Counted from the stretch's first letter, positions 1-10,525 are shown. The stretch is 64,000 bases of DNA from Lachnospiraceae bacterium (GCA_021770755.1 JAETQI010000018.1:1-64000), one strand, 5' to 3'. Program-made: numbers and translations. Notes: a model not told the origin generated them from the letters alone.

Positions 1-261
1 TCCTCTACTTTCTTTCACACTATCTCTACTATTTGGCAGAGACTTTATATGTTTTTGATAATGATTACGAATAATAGCTTTTAAGATGTTTTATTCTGAT
101 ATAAGCCCCTGCCGCATGGCAGAGAGCTTGAATGTTTTTAAGAGTCTACATACAGATAATAATAGATAATCGTTTTTTAAGATGTATACGGGATAGTAAA
201 TTGAACGATTGTGTGGTAAAATAAGGAAGAAGTAAATTGGTGAGATACAGGAAGGGTCTAT

Positions 262-1326
262 ATGGAAGAACAACACAAAAGGCGCGTGCGGTACAAGGGG
301 ACGCACCCCAGAAAATTCGAGGAAAAATACAAGGAGCACGATCCGGAGAAATACGCGGATACGATCGAGAGGGTGATCAGCAAGGGCAGTACGCCGGCAG
401 GCATGCACCGGTCCATCATGGTTCAGGAGATCCTGGACTTTCTGCAGATACAGCCAGGGCAAAAAGGACTGGATGCCACGCTTGGCTATGGCGGGCACAC
501 GCGCAGGATGCTGGAACAGCTACAGGGCAGCGGTCATATCTATGCACTTGATGTGGATCCGATCGAGATCGTCAAGACAAAAGAACGGTTGGAGCGGGCC
601 GGATATGGTCCGGAGATTCTGACGATCCTGCAGGAAAATTTTGCCGATATTGACCGGATCGCGGCGAAGCATGGACCGTTTAATTTTGTCCTTGCGGATC
701 TGGGCGTGTCGTCCATGCAGATCGACGATCCGGGCAGGGGCTTTTCCTACAAGGTGGAGGGACCGCTTGATCTGCGGCTGGATCCCGGACAGGGGGTATC
801 TGCGGCAGAGCGCCTGAAAGAACTGACACAGGACGAGCTGACGGGAATGCTCGTAGAAAATGCAGACGAGCCTTATGCGGCAGAGATTGCCGCCGAGATC
901 GTCAGGACACTGCGCCGCAGGGAGCCGATACAGACGACCACACAGCTAAAAGCAGTCATAGAGCGGGCGTTGTCCGCTCTGCCTGATGACGGCGGGAAGA
1001 GAGATATCATCAAAAAGACCTGTCAGCGCACATTTCAGGCACTGCGCATCGATGTGAACAGCGAATTCGAAGTGCTCGAAGCATTTCTCGGCAAGCTTCC
1101 CGATGTGCTGGCGCCAAACGGCAGGGCAGCGATCCTGACTTTTCACTCCGGCGAGGACAGAATGGTCAAGAAAGCCTTCAAACTGGGAAAGAAACAGGGT
1201 GTGTTCCGAGAGATCTCCGAGGAGGTCATGCGTCCGTCTGCGGAGGAATGCAGGCAGAACGGACGCGCGCGTTCCACCAAGATGCGCTGGGCGGTAAAGG
1301 ACGGTTCAGAGACGAAATATCAATAG
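262..1326 (+). CDS. rsmH: 16S rRNA (cytosine-N4)-methyltransferase, RsmH/MraW family
   Basis: Protein contains MHRSIMVQEIL..GLDATLGYGGHTRRML, LADLGVSSMQIDDPGRGFSY and ILTFHSGEDRMVKKAF, typical RsmH motifs. Confidence 0.93.
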   Translation: MEEQHKRRVRYKGTHPRKFEEKYKEHDPEKYADTIERVISKGSTPAGMHRSIMVQEILDFLQIQPGQKGLDATLGYGGHTRRMLEQLQGSGHIYALDVDPIEIVKTKERLERAGYGPEILTILQENFADIDRIAAKHGPFNFVLADLGVSSMQIDDPGRGFSYKVEGPLDLRLDPGQGVSAAERLKELTQDELTGMLVENADEPYAAEIAAEIVRTLRRREPIQTTTQLKAVIERALSALPDDGGKRDIIKKTCQRTFQALRIDVNSEFEVLEAFLGKLPDVLAPNGRAAILTFHSGEDRMVKKAFKLGKKQGVFREISEEVMRPSAEECRQNGRARSTKMRWAVKDGSETKYQ

Positions 1327-1338
1327 GAGAAAACAAAA

Positions 1339-1749
1339 ATGGGCTATATTGAAGAGACAAACGAATTGCGGCTGGATTTTAAGAAGATCGCGGATATGTC
1401 CGGTCAGGAGGTGATCCCTGTCGCGATCCAGAATGCAGATACCAGCGAGGTGATCCTCGTAGCATATACCAACGAGCTGGCGCTGCTCGAGTCAGTCAGA
1501 CTGCGCAGACTGGTGCTCTGGAGCACCTCGCGGAACGAGTTATGGCACAAGGGAAAGACATCGGGCAATGAGTTTGAACTGACAGAGATCCTGGTCAACT
1601 GCGAGCAGAATTCGCTGGTGTACAAAGTCCGTCCGATGAATGGGAACATCTGTCACACGTCATACAGAGGAGTGGCAAACAATTGTTTCTACAGGCGGCT
1701 TGACATGGATACCATGAAGCTGGTGAATCTAAACGGGGAAGGAGCATGA
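1339..1749 (+). CDS. HisI-like (phosphoribosyl-AMP cyclohydrolase family) protein, divergent metal site
   Basis: VILVAYTNELALLESV, WHKGKTSGN and CHTSYRGVANNCF resemble HisI; the canonical DCDxD is NCEQN. Confidence 0.75.
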   Translation: MGYIEETNELRLDFKKIADMSGQEVIPVAIQNADTSEVILVAYTNELALLESVRLRRLVLWSTSRNELWHKGKTSGNEFELTEILVNCEQNSLVYKVRPMNGNICHTSYRGVANNCFYRRLDMDTMKLVNLNGEGA

Positions 1750-1807
1750 TAAAAGGGGAGAATCATATGTGGACAATGCATGAAAAATGAAATAGGAAGG
1801 AGCAGAC

Positions 1808-3238
1808 ATGAAAGTACAGGAAAGTTTATTTATTCAGAAAAAGAAACCGCTGCTAAAGAAGTTATTGGATATGCTGCTGGAGCGGTATCCGTATGCATCG
1901 ATATTGGCGGAGGACGCAAAGTCAGGGAACTACAGTGTTTCAAGGAAAAATATGAGTGTCGGCGAGGCAAAACGCGGCACTTCCAGGGGATTCGTGGTGA
2001 AGGTATCGGACGGGAAGCATTATGCGGAGTATTCTTTTAACCAGATCGCGGAGCAAGATCTGGACGATCTCTGCGCCCGCATCGCGGAATTGGTGGAGTC
2101 CTCTGATAAGGTTATGCCGGAAGGCTTATGCGAGAGCGAATATCATGTGCCGGCAGAGGAAAAGGCGGAGTTTTGCGGCAGTACGGATTATGAGATCGAT
2201 CCTGAAACGCTGGGAGATGATGCGATACTGGCGCATCTTGTAAAGATTAAGGATGAAGGACTGGCATTCAACGAAAAGATCCTGGATTGTCAGGTGATCG
2301 CCAGTTATCAGAGATACACGAAACTGTTCTGGTCGAAAGACCGCATGATGGAACAGAGTGTGATGTGGATGACAGGCCTGCTTTGTTTTGTCGCGGCTAA
2401 GGGGGAGGAGTTCAAGACATATTACCGGACGTACTCCAATCTGGGCGGTGCAGAAGTGCTTTCGCGGATCGATGCGGATATCGAGGAATGCGCGAAAGTC
2501 GTGCTGGAGCTTCTCGACAGTGAGACGATCACGCCGGGAGAATACGACTGTATCTGTTCGCCGGAGGTCACAGGCATGATCGTGCATGAGGCGTTTGGTC
2601 ATGGTGTCGAGATGGACATGTTTGTGAAGAAGCGTGCGCTCGCGGAACAGTATGTGGGTGAGCGCGTGGCATCAGATCTTGTCACAATGCATGACGGCGC
2701 CACGGCAGCCAGGGAGGTGGCGACCTATTATTTTGATGATGAAGGAACGATGGCACACGATACGACAGTGATCGATCGGGGAATCCTCAAAAGCGGGATC
2801 AGTGACCTGCAGTCCGCCCTGGTACTGAACACAGAGCCGACTGGAAACGGGAGAAGGGAGAGTTTCCGCAGGAAGGCGTACACGCGCATGACCAACACCT
2901 TTTTTGAGGGTGGTGCAGACACAAAAGAAGAGATGATCGCATCGATCCGGTATGGATTCCTGCTGGAAAATCCGGAGAGCGGCATGGAAGATCCAAAGAA
3001 CTGGGGAATTCAGTGCATGGTCAATATCGCGAGGGAGATCCGTGACGGCAGACTGACGGGGAAGATCTTTTCGCCGATCGTCCTCACAGGCTATGTACCC
3101 GATCTGTTAAAGTCGATCTCCATGATGTCAGAGAACGTGTATCTCGGCGGTAGCGGTATGTGCGGAAAGGGATATAAGGAGTGGGTGAAGGTATCGGATG
3201 GAGGTCCTTATATCAAGGCAAAGATCCGTCTGGGTTAA
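1808..3238 (+). CDS. TldD/PmbA family metallopeptidase (TldD-like)
   Basis: HEAFGHGVEMD metal-binding motif, GYVPDLLKSISMMSENVYLGGSGMCGKG C-terminus; paired with a TldE-like gene. Confidence 0.85.
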   Translation: MKVQESLFIQKKKPLLKKLLDMLLERYPYASILAEDAKSGNYSVSRKNMSVGEAKRGTSRGFVVKVSDGKHYAEYSFNQIAEQDLDDLCARIAELVESSDKVMPEGLCESEYHVPAEEKAEFCGSTDYEIDPETLGDDAILAHLVKIKDEGLAFNEKILDCQVIASYQRYTKLFWSKDRMMEQSVMWMTGLLCFVAAKGEEFKTYYRTYSNLGGAEVLSRIDADIEECAKVVLELLDSETITPGEYDCICSPEVTGMIVHEAFGHGVEMDMFVKKRALAEQYVGERVASDLVTMHDGATAAREVATYYFDDEGTMAHDTTVIDRGILKSGISDLQSALVLNTEPTGNGRRESFRRKAYTRMTNTFFEGGADTKEEMIASIRYGFLLENPESGMEDPKNWGIQCMVNIAREIRDGRLTGKIFSPIVLTGYVPDLLKSISMMSENVYLGGSGMCGKGYKEWVKVSDGGPYIKAKIRLG

Positions 3239-3264
3239 AGTATTAGGAAAGGCAGGGATAAAAA

Positions 3265-4551
3265 TTGATAGAACAGATCAAAACTGTATTAGCGCAGTTG
3301 GGAATAAAAGAATATCGCATCATGGAGAGTGTGCAGGCGTCGATAGAATGCTTTTTTGTCAGGAAAAAACTGGATCTAAAGAGGCGGACGGATCTGACAG
3401 ATTACGATGTTGTCGTATTTTGCCCGCATGAGCAGGACGGAAAAAAGAAACTTGGTTCTTCGGCGGTCATCATCCACCCGGAAATGGATACGGAAGAGAT
3501 CAGGCAATCGCTGCAGAAAGCATACCATGCAGCAGCGCTGGTAAGCAACGAATACTATGAGCTGAATGCTGGAAAAAGGGAGGAGTTTGTCAGAGCGGAC
3601 AGCCAGTTTGCGGGTCAGAGTCTCGAGGAGAGCACCCGGCAGATCGTGGAGGCGTTGTACGAAGCGGACAATGCTGAGAAAGTGTTTATCAATTCCGCGG
3701 AAGTATTCACGACGCGTACCGTGCGCCGGATCGTAAATTCCAGAGGGGTGGATGTCAGCTACGAGACATATCTGGTTTCCGGAGAGTATGTGGTACAGTG
3801 TGTCGAACCGCAGGATGTGGAGACATATCACCATTTTTCTTATCATGATGCCAAACTGGACGCATTGCGCCAGGACGTGGCGGAAGCGCTTGCGATGACA
3901 CAGTCAAGGGCGGAGGCAGAAAGGGCGCCAAGGGCAGGAAAATACACGATCCTTCTGTCGGGGAAGAACCTGCAGGAGATCATGCAGTATTACTGCGGGC
4001 GTTCCGGTGCGGGCGTCGTTTACCAGAAGTATTCCAATTATCAGATCGGCGATCAAGTGCAGGGCGATGCGATACAGGGCGATGCGCTCACGATATATAT
4101 GAAAGCGAAAGAACCCTACAGCGATGAGGGGATCGCGATGAAAGACCGACTGCTGATGGAGAACGGGACGCTGAAAATGTTTCACGGGGGATGCAGGTAT
4201 TCTTATTATCTTGGCATCGAACCCACGGGAAATTATACCAGCATCTCGGTTCCGGTCGGCAGCAGGACGATGGAAGAGCTGAAAGCGTCCCCGTATCTGC
4301 ACATCGTGAGCTTTTCGGATTTTCAGATGGATATCATGTCCGGACATTTTGGCGGGGAGATCCGCCTGGCGTTCCTGTATGACGGTGAAAAAGTGACACC
4401 CGTGACAGGCGGATCGGTCAACGGCAGTATCCTGGCAGTACAGGCAAATATGCTCTTTTCCAAAGAGCGCTATCAGAATGACGAATATGAGGGACCTTAT
4501 GCGGTAAGGATCGAGGGCGTGGATGTAGCCGGGACAGATCAGGACCAATAG
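3265..4551 (+). CDS. TldE/PmbA-like metallopeptidase partner
   Basis: Adjacent to the TldD-like gene; NSRGVDVSYETY and EPTGNYTSISVPVGSRTMEEL resemble the TldE/PmbA family. Confidence 0.75.
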   Translation: MIEQIKTVLAQLGIKEYRIMESVQASIECFFVRKKLDLKRRTDLTDYDVVVFCPHEQDGKKKLGSSAVIIHPEMDTEEIRQSLQKAYHAAALVSNEYYELNAGKREEFVRADSQFAGQSLEESTRQIVEALYEADNAEKVFINSAEVFTTRTVRRIVNSRGVDVSYETYLVSGEYVVQCVEPQDVETYHHFSYHDAKLDALRQDVAEALAMTQSRAEAERAPRAGKYTILLSGKNLQEIMQYYCGRSGAGVVYQKYSNYQIGDQVQGDAIQGDALTIYMKAKEPYSDEGIAMKDRLLMENGTLKMFHGGCRYSYYLGIEPTGNYTSISVPVGSRTMEELKASPYLHIVSFSDFQMDIMSGHFGGEIRLAFLYDGEKVTPVTGGSVNGSILAVQANMLFSKERYQNDEYEGPYAVRIEGVDVAGTDQDQ

Positions 4552-4552
4552 G

Positions 4553-5296
4553 TCAGGCTTTTCTGGATTTGCGGGCTGACAGCGCTGCGGTGAGATAGAT
4601 GCAGGCGGCGCCAAACGCGAGATACAGCAGCCGGGCGGCAATAAATCCGGCACCGACCGTAAATGCCGGCTCACCGTCCGCACCGGCAGGGAGCGTCAGC
4701 GGAACGGACGAGAAGTATCCCGCGCCAAAAAGGTCAAAGGCACCTGTGACATTGCAAAGGACAAGGACAGCCATCATCAAAACATAGATCAGGCCGCAGT
4801 GCAGGCTGCCGAGGAGCTGTCCCAGACCATTTACAAATATAAAACAAGGCAGCAGGAGCAGGACGGACGGCAGGATGAACGGCGCAAAATCGCGGAATCC
4901 AAAAAGGCGCATGTAAAACAACAGTGCGAGCAGGATCACCACGAGACTGATCAGCAGAAAGCAGATGCCGGCAGTCACCGTCCGTATCGTGACCTGGTCA
5001 AAGGGCGAGAACGGGGCGGCGGCTGTCAGGACCTCAACCTGCCGCTGCTTCTTACTGTAGTAACTGGACAGCAGGAGCAGAACAGTGACCGCCGCGACCG
5101 GGAGCGTCCTGCCGAGATAAGTGCAGTAGCTCCACACGGAAAAGGGTGCAGTGTACGCAGTGCCCCTGATGATGTCATAGGACAATAAAAACCATGCGGA
5201 CAGGCCGTTCATGAGCAGCAGTCCCAGAAAGAGTCTGTTAAAGAGCATCCGCTTCAGTTCATAGCACAATATTTTGAAAAAACATATTTTATTCAA
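4553..5296 (-). CDS. ABC transporter permease (multi-TM)
   Basis: Six-TM-like hydrophobic protein, overlaps the permease/peptidase gene. Confidence 0.6.
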   Translation of the reverse strand: MNKICFFKILCYELKRMLFNRLFLGLLLMNGLSAWFLLSYDIIRGTAYTAPFSVWSYCTYLGRTLPVAAVTVLLLLSSYYSKKQRQVEVLTAAAPFSPFDQVTIRTVTAGICFLLISLVVILLALLFYMRLFGFRDFAPFILPSVLLLLPCFIFVNGLGQLLGSLHCGLIYVLMMAVLVLCNVTGAFDLFGAGYFSSVPLTLPAGADGEPAFTVGAGFIAARLLYLAFGAACIYLTAALSARKSRKA

Positions 5297-7469
5297 GGTT
5301 CAGATCCTCCTCTGTCAATCCGCAGCAGCGCAGAAAATCTGCATATCGAAAATCGTTTTCATAATTATATTCCTCCCGTGCCATATACATCTGGCGCAGG
5401 ATCTCGTCCATCTTGTCTTCGCCCCCGACCAGCTCTTCGGCTTTCAGGATCATCAGCGGCATGCGCTGATACTGGTTGATGACTTTGTTCGCTGACCGGA
5501 TCTGCGCCTGATACAGTTCCGGGAGCAGATCGAGATATTCCGGGTGGCGGTTGTAGAAGCTTCGATTCTGTTCGTCCACAGCCTCCTTCCACGCATCGAT
5601 GTAGTACTGTTGTGCATAGAGCTCTCCGTATTTTTCTTTGACAAGACGGTAAGTGGAGTAGACAGTCAGTCCCTCTGAACTCCACAGTTCCTCATCTGCA
5701 CAGGAGAGTCCGAGTCCGCCCCACCACTGATGGAGCATCTCGTGGATAAAGACCTCCGTCGCACTGGCGCCCTTGTCCGTGTCGCTCAGTGTATCCGGCG
5801 CCAGCACAGTCTCAAACCATGTGGACACGCCGCGCAGCGCATAACCGCCCCCGAACATGGCGCTCTCCTGACGAAGGAGCAGGTGGTTGTTATTTGCTGA
5901 GAAGAGTTCCCCGTAATGTTCTGTGCCGTACGTGAGAATATCGATGATCGTCTGTTGGATATCATTTTCCGCGACAATCTCCTCATATGCCGTTCCATAG
6001 GCAAAATCAACCGCCAGGTCACCGATCCGAAAGGCGTCGACCGTGTAATATCCGGCCGTCAGATCGCCGATATATTTGGGGCATCTCGCCCTCCATGTTC
6101 TCGTTCCGTCTCCGTTGTCGACGGAGTCTGTCATCAGTTCATGGTTCAGAAAGGGCGTCAGGTTGTCGGGGATCGTAATGTCAGCCACAGCAGCCTCGTC
6201 CACACCGGTATAGTAGTTTTCCAGGATCGGTACGATCGCAACGGAGGACAGTGAGATATAGTCGCGGTCGATCGTGTCCCGCACCATGGAGCCGGACCAG
6301 TATTTTCCCTGTGTAGGAAGACCGCTGTACTCGATCACAAGTGTCTTGCTGCAAAGCTGCTCCGGAAGCTCGAAATAAGTGGGGCGCTGTCCGTTGATAT
6401 CGCTGTCCACGGTCCGAAAAGGGATATCTTCGCCGTCATAGGTCATTTTGGTGATCGCATAGCCGGGGTTGAGATTCAGTACGTCTTCTCCGCGACAGGG
6501 AACCTGAATGTCATATTCCGCTTTTGCGGAGAGTGTTCCCGTTGCGGGATCCAGATCAAGGCTGTACCGGATCGCGCTGATCCTGTTGGCATCATCGATT
6601 TCCCATACATTGTCCGAAGCAACGTATTCATCGGGGCCATGGTCGATAAAGGGCTGAAAATCCCACAGAAGGATTCCGGCTGTGACGAACATGACGGCGG
6701 GTATCAGAACGGACAGTTTTTGAATGTTTCTCAATATAGAAAAAACAAGCCCTCTCTGATATCTGCGGATACATAATATAGAAAACAGCCATGTGCCTAG
6801 CGCGATACCAAGCCATAGGACCCGTGTGTACAGTCCGATCCGCAGAGGCCAGATGGTCGGGAAACCATCGGAGTATGTGATGACAAACGGATTGATCCAG
6901 CGCATGAAGTAATCGGAGGCGGCGATTCCGCTGATGCTCACGCCGGCGAGCGCGATATACAGTATACAAGTCAGCTCGATGCGCCGCGTGATCTGGTAAA
7001 GCGCATCTGCAAACAGTATGGAGACCCACCAGGTCGGGAGCATGAATACCATAAAATTTGCGAAGTAAAAGCCAGGTGAAAATAAGTAAGACATTTTGGA
7101 GGCGGTGCAGGGCAGATAGACCAGCGCCGTGAGTACAGTCACGGCTGCGGACAGTGTCATCAGCGCCAGCGTCCTTGCTGCGGACAGGAATGCGGGCGGT
7201 GCGACGGCGTCTGTCAGTACATGGACACCGCTGCGCTGCAGTCTGTCGGCCTCCAGGATCATGACCACCGCCCACACTATGGCGCCGGCAGTCGTTCCTG
7301 TCAGTACCGGTGTCAGAATGTAGTGGGCGGACATGGAACGGCCGCCGGAGAAGGCCGTCAGAAGATTGCCCAGCGGCAGTGAGAGTATGGACAGGATCGC
7401 CGCTATCGCTGCAGTCCGGGACAACAGCAGGCGCCTGAACTCGACACGGTATAAAGAAAACAGTCTCAT
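5289..7469 (-). CDS. ABC transporter permease fused to M1-type aminopeptidase domain
   Basis: N-terminal multi-TM region; C-terminal HEMLHQWWGG with downstream WSSEGLTVYS (M1 zinc ligands). Confidence 0.8.
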   Translation of the reverse strand: MRLFSLYRVEFRRLLLSRTAAIAAILSILSLPLGNLLTAFSGGRSMSAHYILTPVLTGTTAGAIVWAVVMILEADRLQRSGVHVLTDAVAPPAFLSAARTLALMTLSAAVTVLTALVYLPCTASKMSYLFSPGFYFANFMVFMLPTWWVSILFADALYQITRRIELTCILYIALAGVSISGIAASDYFMRWINPFVITYSDGFPTIWPLRIGLYTRVLWLGIALGTWLFSILCIRRYQRGLVFSILRNIQKLSVLIPAVMFVTAGILLWDFQPFIDHGPDEYVASDNVWEIDDANRISAIRYSLDLDPATGTLSAKAEYDIQVPCRGEDVLNLNPGYAITKMTYDGEDIPFRTVDSDINGQRPTYFELPEQLCSKTLVIEYSGLPTQGKYWSGSMVRDTIDRDYISLSSVAIVPILENYYTGVDEAAVADITIPDNLTPFLNHELMTDSVDNGDGTRTWRARCPKYIGDLTAGYYTVDAFRIGDLAVDFAYGTAYEEIVAENDIQQTIIDILTYGTEHYGELFSANNNHLLLRQESAMFGGGYALRGVSTWFETVLAPDTLSDTDKGASATEVFIHEMLHQWWGGLGLSCADEELWSSEGLTVYSTYRLVKEKYGELYAQQYYIDAWKEAVDEQNRSFYNRHPEYLDLLPELYQAQIRSANKVINQYQRMPLMILKAEELVGGEDKMDEILRQMYMAREEYNYENDFRYADFLRCCGLTEEDLNLE

Positions 7470-8356
7470 ATTGCGGCAGGCTCCTCTCGTATATTTTTCT
7501 GGTTTTCAGGCCGGTGGATACAGTACAGGTAGGCGTCTTCCAGCGTCGGTTCGCAGCTCTGCGCACAGGGGGGCAGATGTTCGGCGACAATGCGGGAGCG
7601 GATCCCGTCAGCCGTATGGACTTTGGAGACGATCTGACAGCCGTCCGGTGCATCATCGCCTGGTTGTGCGTGACAGGTTCCGACATGATGCACAGTCTGC
7701 GCGATGAGCTGGGCGGGTGTGCCGTCAAAGCGGATCAGGCCGTCGTGGATCACAAGCACCCGGTTACAGACAGCCTGCACATCTTCGACGATATGTGTGG
7801 AGAGCAGAACGATCTTGTCCTGCGCCATCTCCGAGAAAATGTTGCGGAATTTGACGCGCTCCTCGGGATCCAGACCGACAGTCGGCTCGTCCAGTATGAT
7901 CAGCTGCGGATTGCCGAGGAGTGCCTGCGCGATCCCGACACGCTGGCGCTGGCCGCCGGAGAGGCTGCGGATACGCGTCTTTCTCAGCGCTGTCATGTTT
8001 GTGCGTTCCAGCACTTCTGCGATCGCTTTGGAGTCCCTTATATTTTTGAGCGCCGCCATGTAGTCCAGAAACTGCCAGACTGTCAGCTCATCGTACAGTC
8101 CGAAGTTCTGCGGCAGATAGCCAAGCTGTGATTTCAGATATCTTTCCTGTGAGAGAAGCGGTTTGCCGTCTAATGAGATCTCCCCTTTGGTGGGCAGAAG
8201 CCCTGCAATCAACAGCTTCATCAGCGTCGTTTTTCCGGCGCCGTTGGGACCGAGCACACCGATGAAGTTCGGACTCTCTGCGCTGAGGGAAATGTCCTGC
8301 AGCGCCTTTTTGCCCGACGGATAGATCATGGTGATATGGCTGACATCGATTTTCAT
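7466..8356 (-). CDS. ABC transporter ATP-binding protein
   Basis: Walker A GPNGAGKTTLMK, signature LSGGQRQRVGIAQALL, Walker B LIILDEPTVGLDPEER. Confidence 0.92.
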   Translation of the reverse strand: MKIDVSHITMIYPSGKKALQDISLSAESPNFIGVLGPNGAGKTTLMKLLIAGLLPTKGEISLDGKPLLSQERYLKSQLGYLPQNFGLYDELTVWQFLDYMAALKNIRDSKAIAEVLERTNMTALRKTRIRSLSGGQRQRVGIAQALLGNPQLIILDEPTVGLDPEERVKFRNIFSEMAQDKIVLLSTHIVEDVQAVCNRVLVIHDGLIRFDGTPAQLIAQTVHHVGTCHAQPGDDAPDGCQIVSKVHTADGIRSRIVAEHLPPCAQSCEPTLEDAYLYCIHRPENQKNIREEPAAI

Positions 8357-8469
8357 AACATTTTCTGTCTCCTTTGCAGATATTTGATTCATATATTCTA
8401 TCATATCTTTTGCAGGAGTTGTCTGAAGATTGGGTGTATTTTATGTGGAGTTTGTGTGGAGAAGATGAA

Positions 8470-9837
8470 TTATGCTGCGGCTGGAAAGACAGCAGTAAAC
8501 CGTACCCCGTCGCCGGTGTTCTCGATGGTGTGGCGGATCTGACCGTTTTCCAGGATCATTCGCGTGATATAGAGTCCGAGCCCGCTGCCGTGTCCTGCCG
8601 ATCCGCCTGCGCGGTAGAAAGCCTCAAAGAGATGGGGCAGATCCGCTTCACGGATATGTGCGCCGGCATTGTCCACGGTGAGCGCCGCAGTGTCCTGAGT
8701 GCGGGTAAGCCTTATGGAGATGCTGCCGTGTTCGGGCGAGTAGGTGACTGCATTGCCGATCACATTGCCGAGCGCCTTTTTTAATAGCGCTTCGTCCCCG
8801 TATATCTGGATACCGGATTCTATCTCGATGGAAAAATGTATGGAGAGCGGTTCTGCATAGTCCATATATTCGGATGCGAGGGCTTCTGTCATTGCAGACA
8901 GATCCACGGCAGTCACCGATGGTTCGGTATTCATATCCATATGGGAGACCAGGAGCACTTCCCTGATAAAGCTGTTGAGGGACTGCAGGATCTCCGCGCT
9001 GCGCGCCAGATATTTTTCGCGGTCCTTGTAGACGCCGACCTGCATCTGCATGCCCTCGAGCTGTCCGATGACGACGGCGATCGGCGTCCTGAGTTCGTGG
9101 GAGACGCCTGAAAAGAAAAGCATTCTCCGGCGTTCGCGTTCCTTTTCAAGTGCGATTTCGTCCTCGAGCAGAGCGTTTCTGCGGTGGATCTCGTCGAGTG
9201 CTGTGTGCAGTTTGTCGGACAGCTCATTGATACTGCGCGACAGGATCCCGATCTCGTCATCGCGCAGATCCGGGCAGTACCAGCTAAAATCAAGGTTTGT
9301 GATCCTGTCCGCGATCCTGCTGATGCGGATGATGGGCCTGGTCATATGGCGCGAGAACAGGAACGCGCTGACAGAGGAGAGCAGGAGGATCAGGAGTGCG
9401 ACATGCGGAATGCTCCTTTGCACCGCGGCTCTGATCTCATCGGAACGCGTGGGATCATAGCGGGCGACGAGCACATACTCATCGTCAGAATCCGCAAAAC
9501 GGAATGGATACCGGGCTTCCGGCACGATCTCGCTGTGCCCGGTTTTTTGAAAGGTGAATGGACTGACAGCCTCTCCGCTCTGGTCGAGCAGGAGGAGTTC
9601 GGCGCCAGTCTGGCGGAGGAAATCTGTAAAGAGAGGTGTGCTGTCGCTCCTTGGCGTCGTCCACAGACAGGAGACGAACTGCTCTGACTGGCGCGCAAGG
9701 TTCCGGCGCGCGGACTTCTGATCAGCATAGGGAAGAAAGATCCAGATACAGCCGTAGGCAAACAGGGTGACTGACAGCGAGAGGAGGAGCAGCAGAAAAA
9801 AGGTTTTAAGGGTCAGCTTGTGCATCAGTTTGTTCAT
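8470..9837 (-). CDS. Sensor histidine kinase
   Basis: Two TM segments, HAMP-like region, VSHELRTPIAVVIGQLEG, HGSGLGLYI. Confidence 0.92.
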   Translation of the reverse strand: MNKLMHKLTLKTFFLLLLLSLSVTLFAYGCIWIFLPYADQKSARRNLARQSEQFVSCLWTTPRSDSTPLFTDFLRQTGAELLLLDQSGEAVSPFTFQKTGHSEIVPEARYPFRFADSDDEYVLVARYDPTRSDEIRAAVQRSIPHVALLILLLSSVSAFLFSRHMTRPIIRISRIADRITNLDFSWYCPDLRDDEIGILSRSINELSDKLHTALDEIHRRNALLEDEIALEKERERRRMLFFSGVSHELRTPIAVVIGQLEGMQMQVGVYKDREKYLARSAEILQSLNSFIREVLLVSHMDMNTEPSVTAVDLSAMTEALASEYMDYAEPLSIHFSIEIESGIQIYGDEALLKKALGNVIGNAVTYSPEHGSISIRLTRTQDTAALTVDNAGAHIREADLPHLFEAFYRAGGSAGHGSGLGLYITRMILENGQIRHTIENTGDGVRFTAVFPAAA

Positions 9838-10525
9838 TTTGTCTCCTTTTTAATTTGTAACCGATGCCGCGGACTGTCTCGATGCAGTCCGCTGTGCCCA
9901 GCTTCCGCCGGATATTTTTCAAGTGCGTGTCGACAATGCGCGTATCGCTGATGGAAAAATCATATCCCCACAGCTTTTCGATCAGTGTTTTTCTGGTCAC
10001 GACACTGCCTGGTGCCAGCATCAGTTCCTGCAGGATCTCATATTCGCGCAGCGTGAGTTCGACGGGATGGCCGCTGACGCGGACGGTATGGGTGTCCGGA
10101 TCCAGCGCGATATTCTCAAAGTGCAGGGTTTTGGAGGTGGCTTGCATCGTTTTTGGCACGGACAGCATGGTCCTGCGCAGCACAGCCTCGACTTTTTGCA
10201 GGAGCAGTGCCATGGATACCGGTTTTGTGATATAGTCGTCGATATGGAGTCCGTAGCCGCGCATCTGGCAGGATTCGCTGCCCAGCGCCGTCAGCATGAT
10301 GACAGGAGTGTCACATTTTTCCCGGATCGAGCGGCAGACATCGAACCCGTCGAGACCAGGCAGCATCAGATCCAGCAGGATCAGGTCAAACGGCAGGGCG
10401 GCGGTGAGCTCGAGCGCGCGCTCTCCGTCGCCCGCGGTTGTGATCTCATGATGGGCATTTTCGAGAAAATTCTGTAATAATTCCTGGTAGTCGTGATTGT
10501 CCTCCACGACAAGTATCTTTGCCAT
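9806..10525 (-). CDS. OmpR/PhoB-type response regulator
   Basis: ILVVEDNHDYQELL, DLILLDLMLPGLDGFD, winged-helix C-terminus TRIVDTHLKNIRRKLG. Confidence 0.92.
   Translation of the reverse strand: MAKILVVEDNHDYQELLQNFLENAHHEITTAGDGERALELTAALPFDLILLDLMLPGLDGFDVCRSIREKCDTPVIMLTALGSESCQMRGYGLHIDDYITKPVSMALLLQKVEAVLRRTMLSVPKTMQATSKTLHFENIALDPDTHTVRVSGHPVELTLREYEILQELMLAPGSVVTRKTLIEKLWGYDFSISDTRIVDTHLKNIRRKLGTADCIETVRGIGYKLKRRQNEQTDAQADP

Noticed and set aside
6628-7728. 366-aa minus-strand ORF in an alternative frame
   Set aside because: Overlaps the permease/peptidase gene on the same strand in another frame; Arg/Pro-rich, no motifs.
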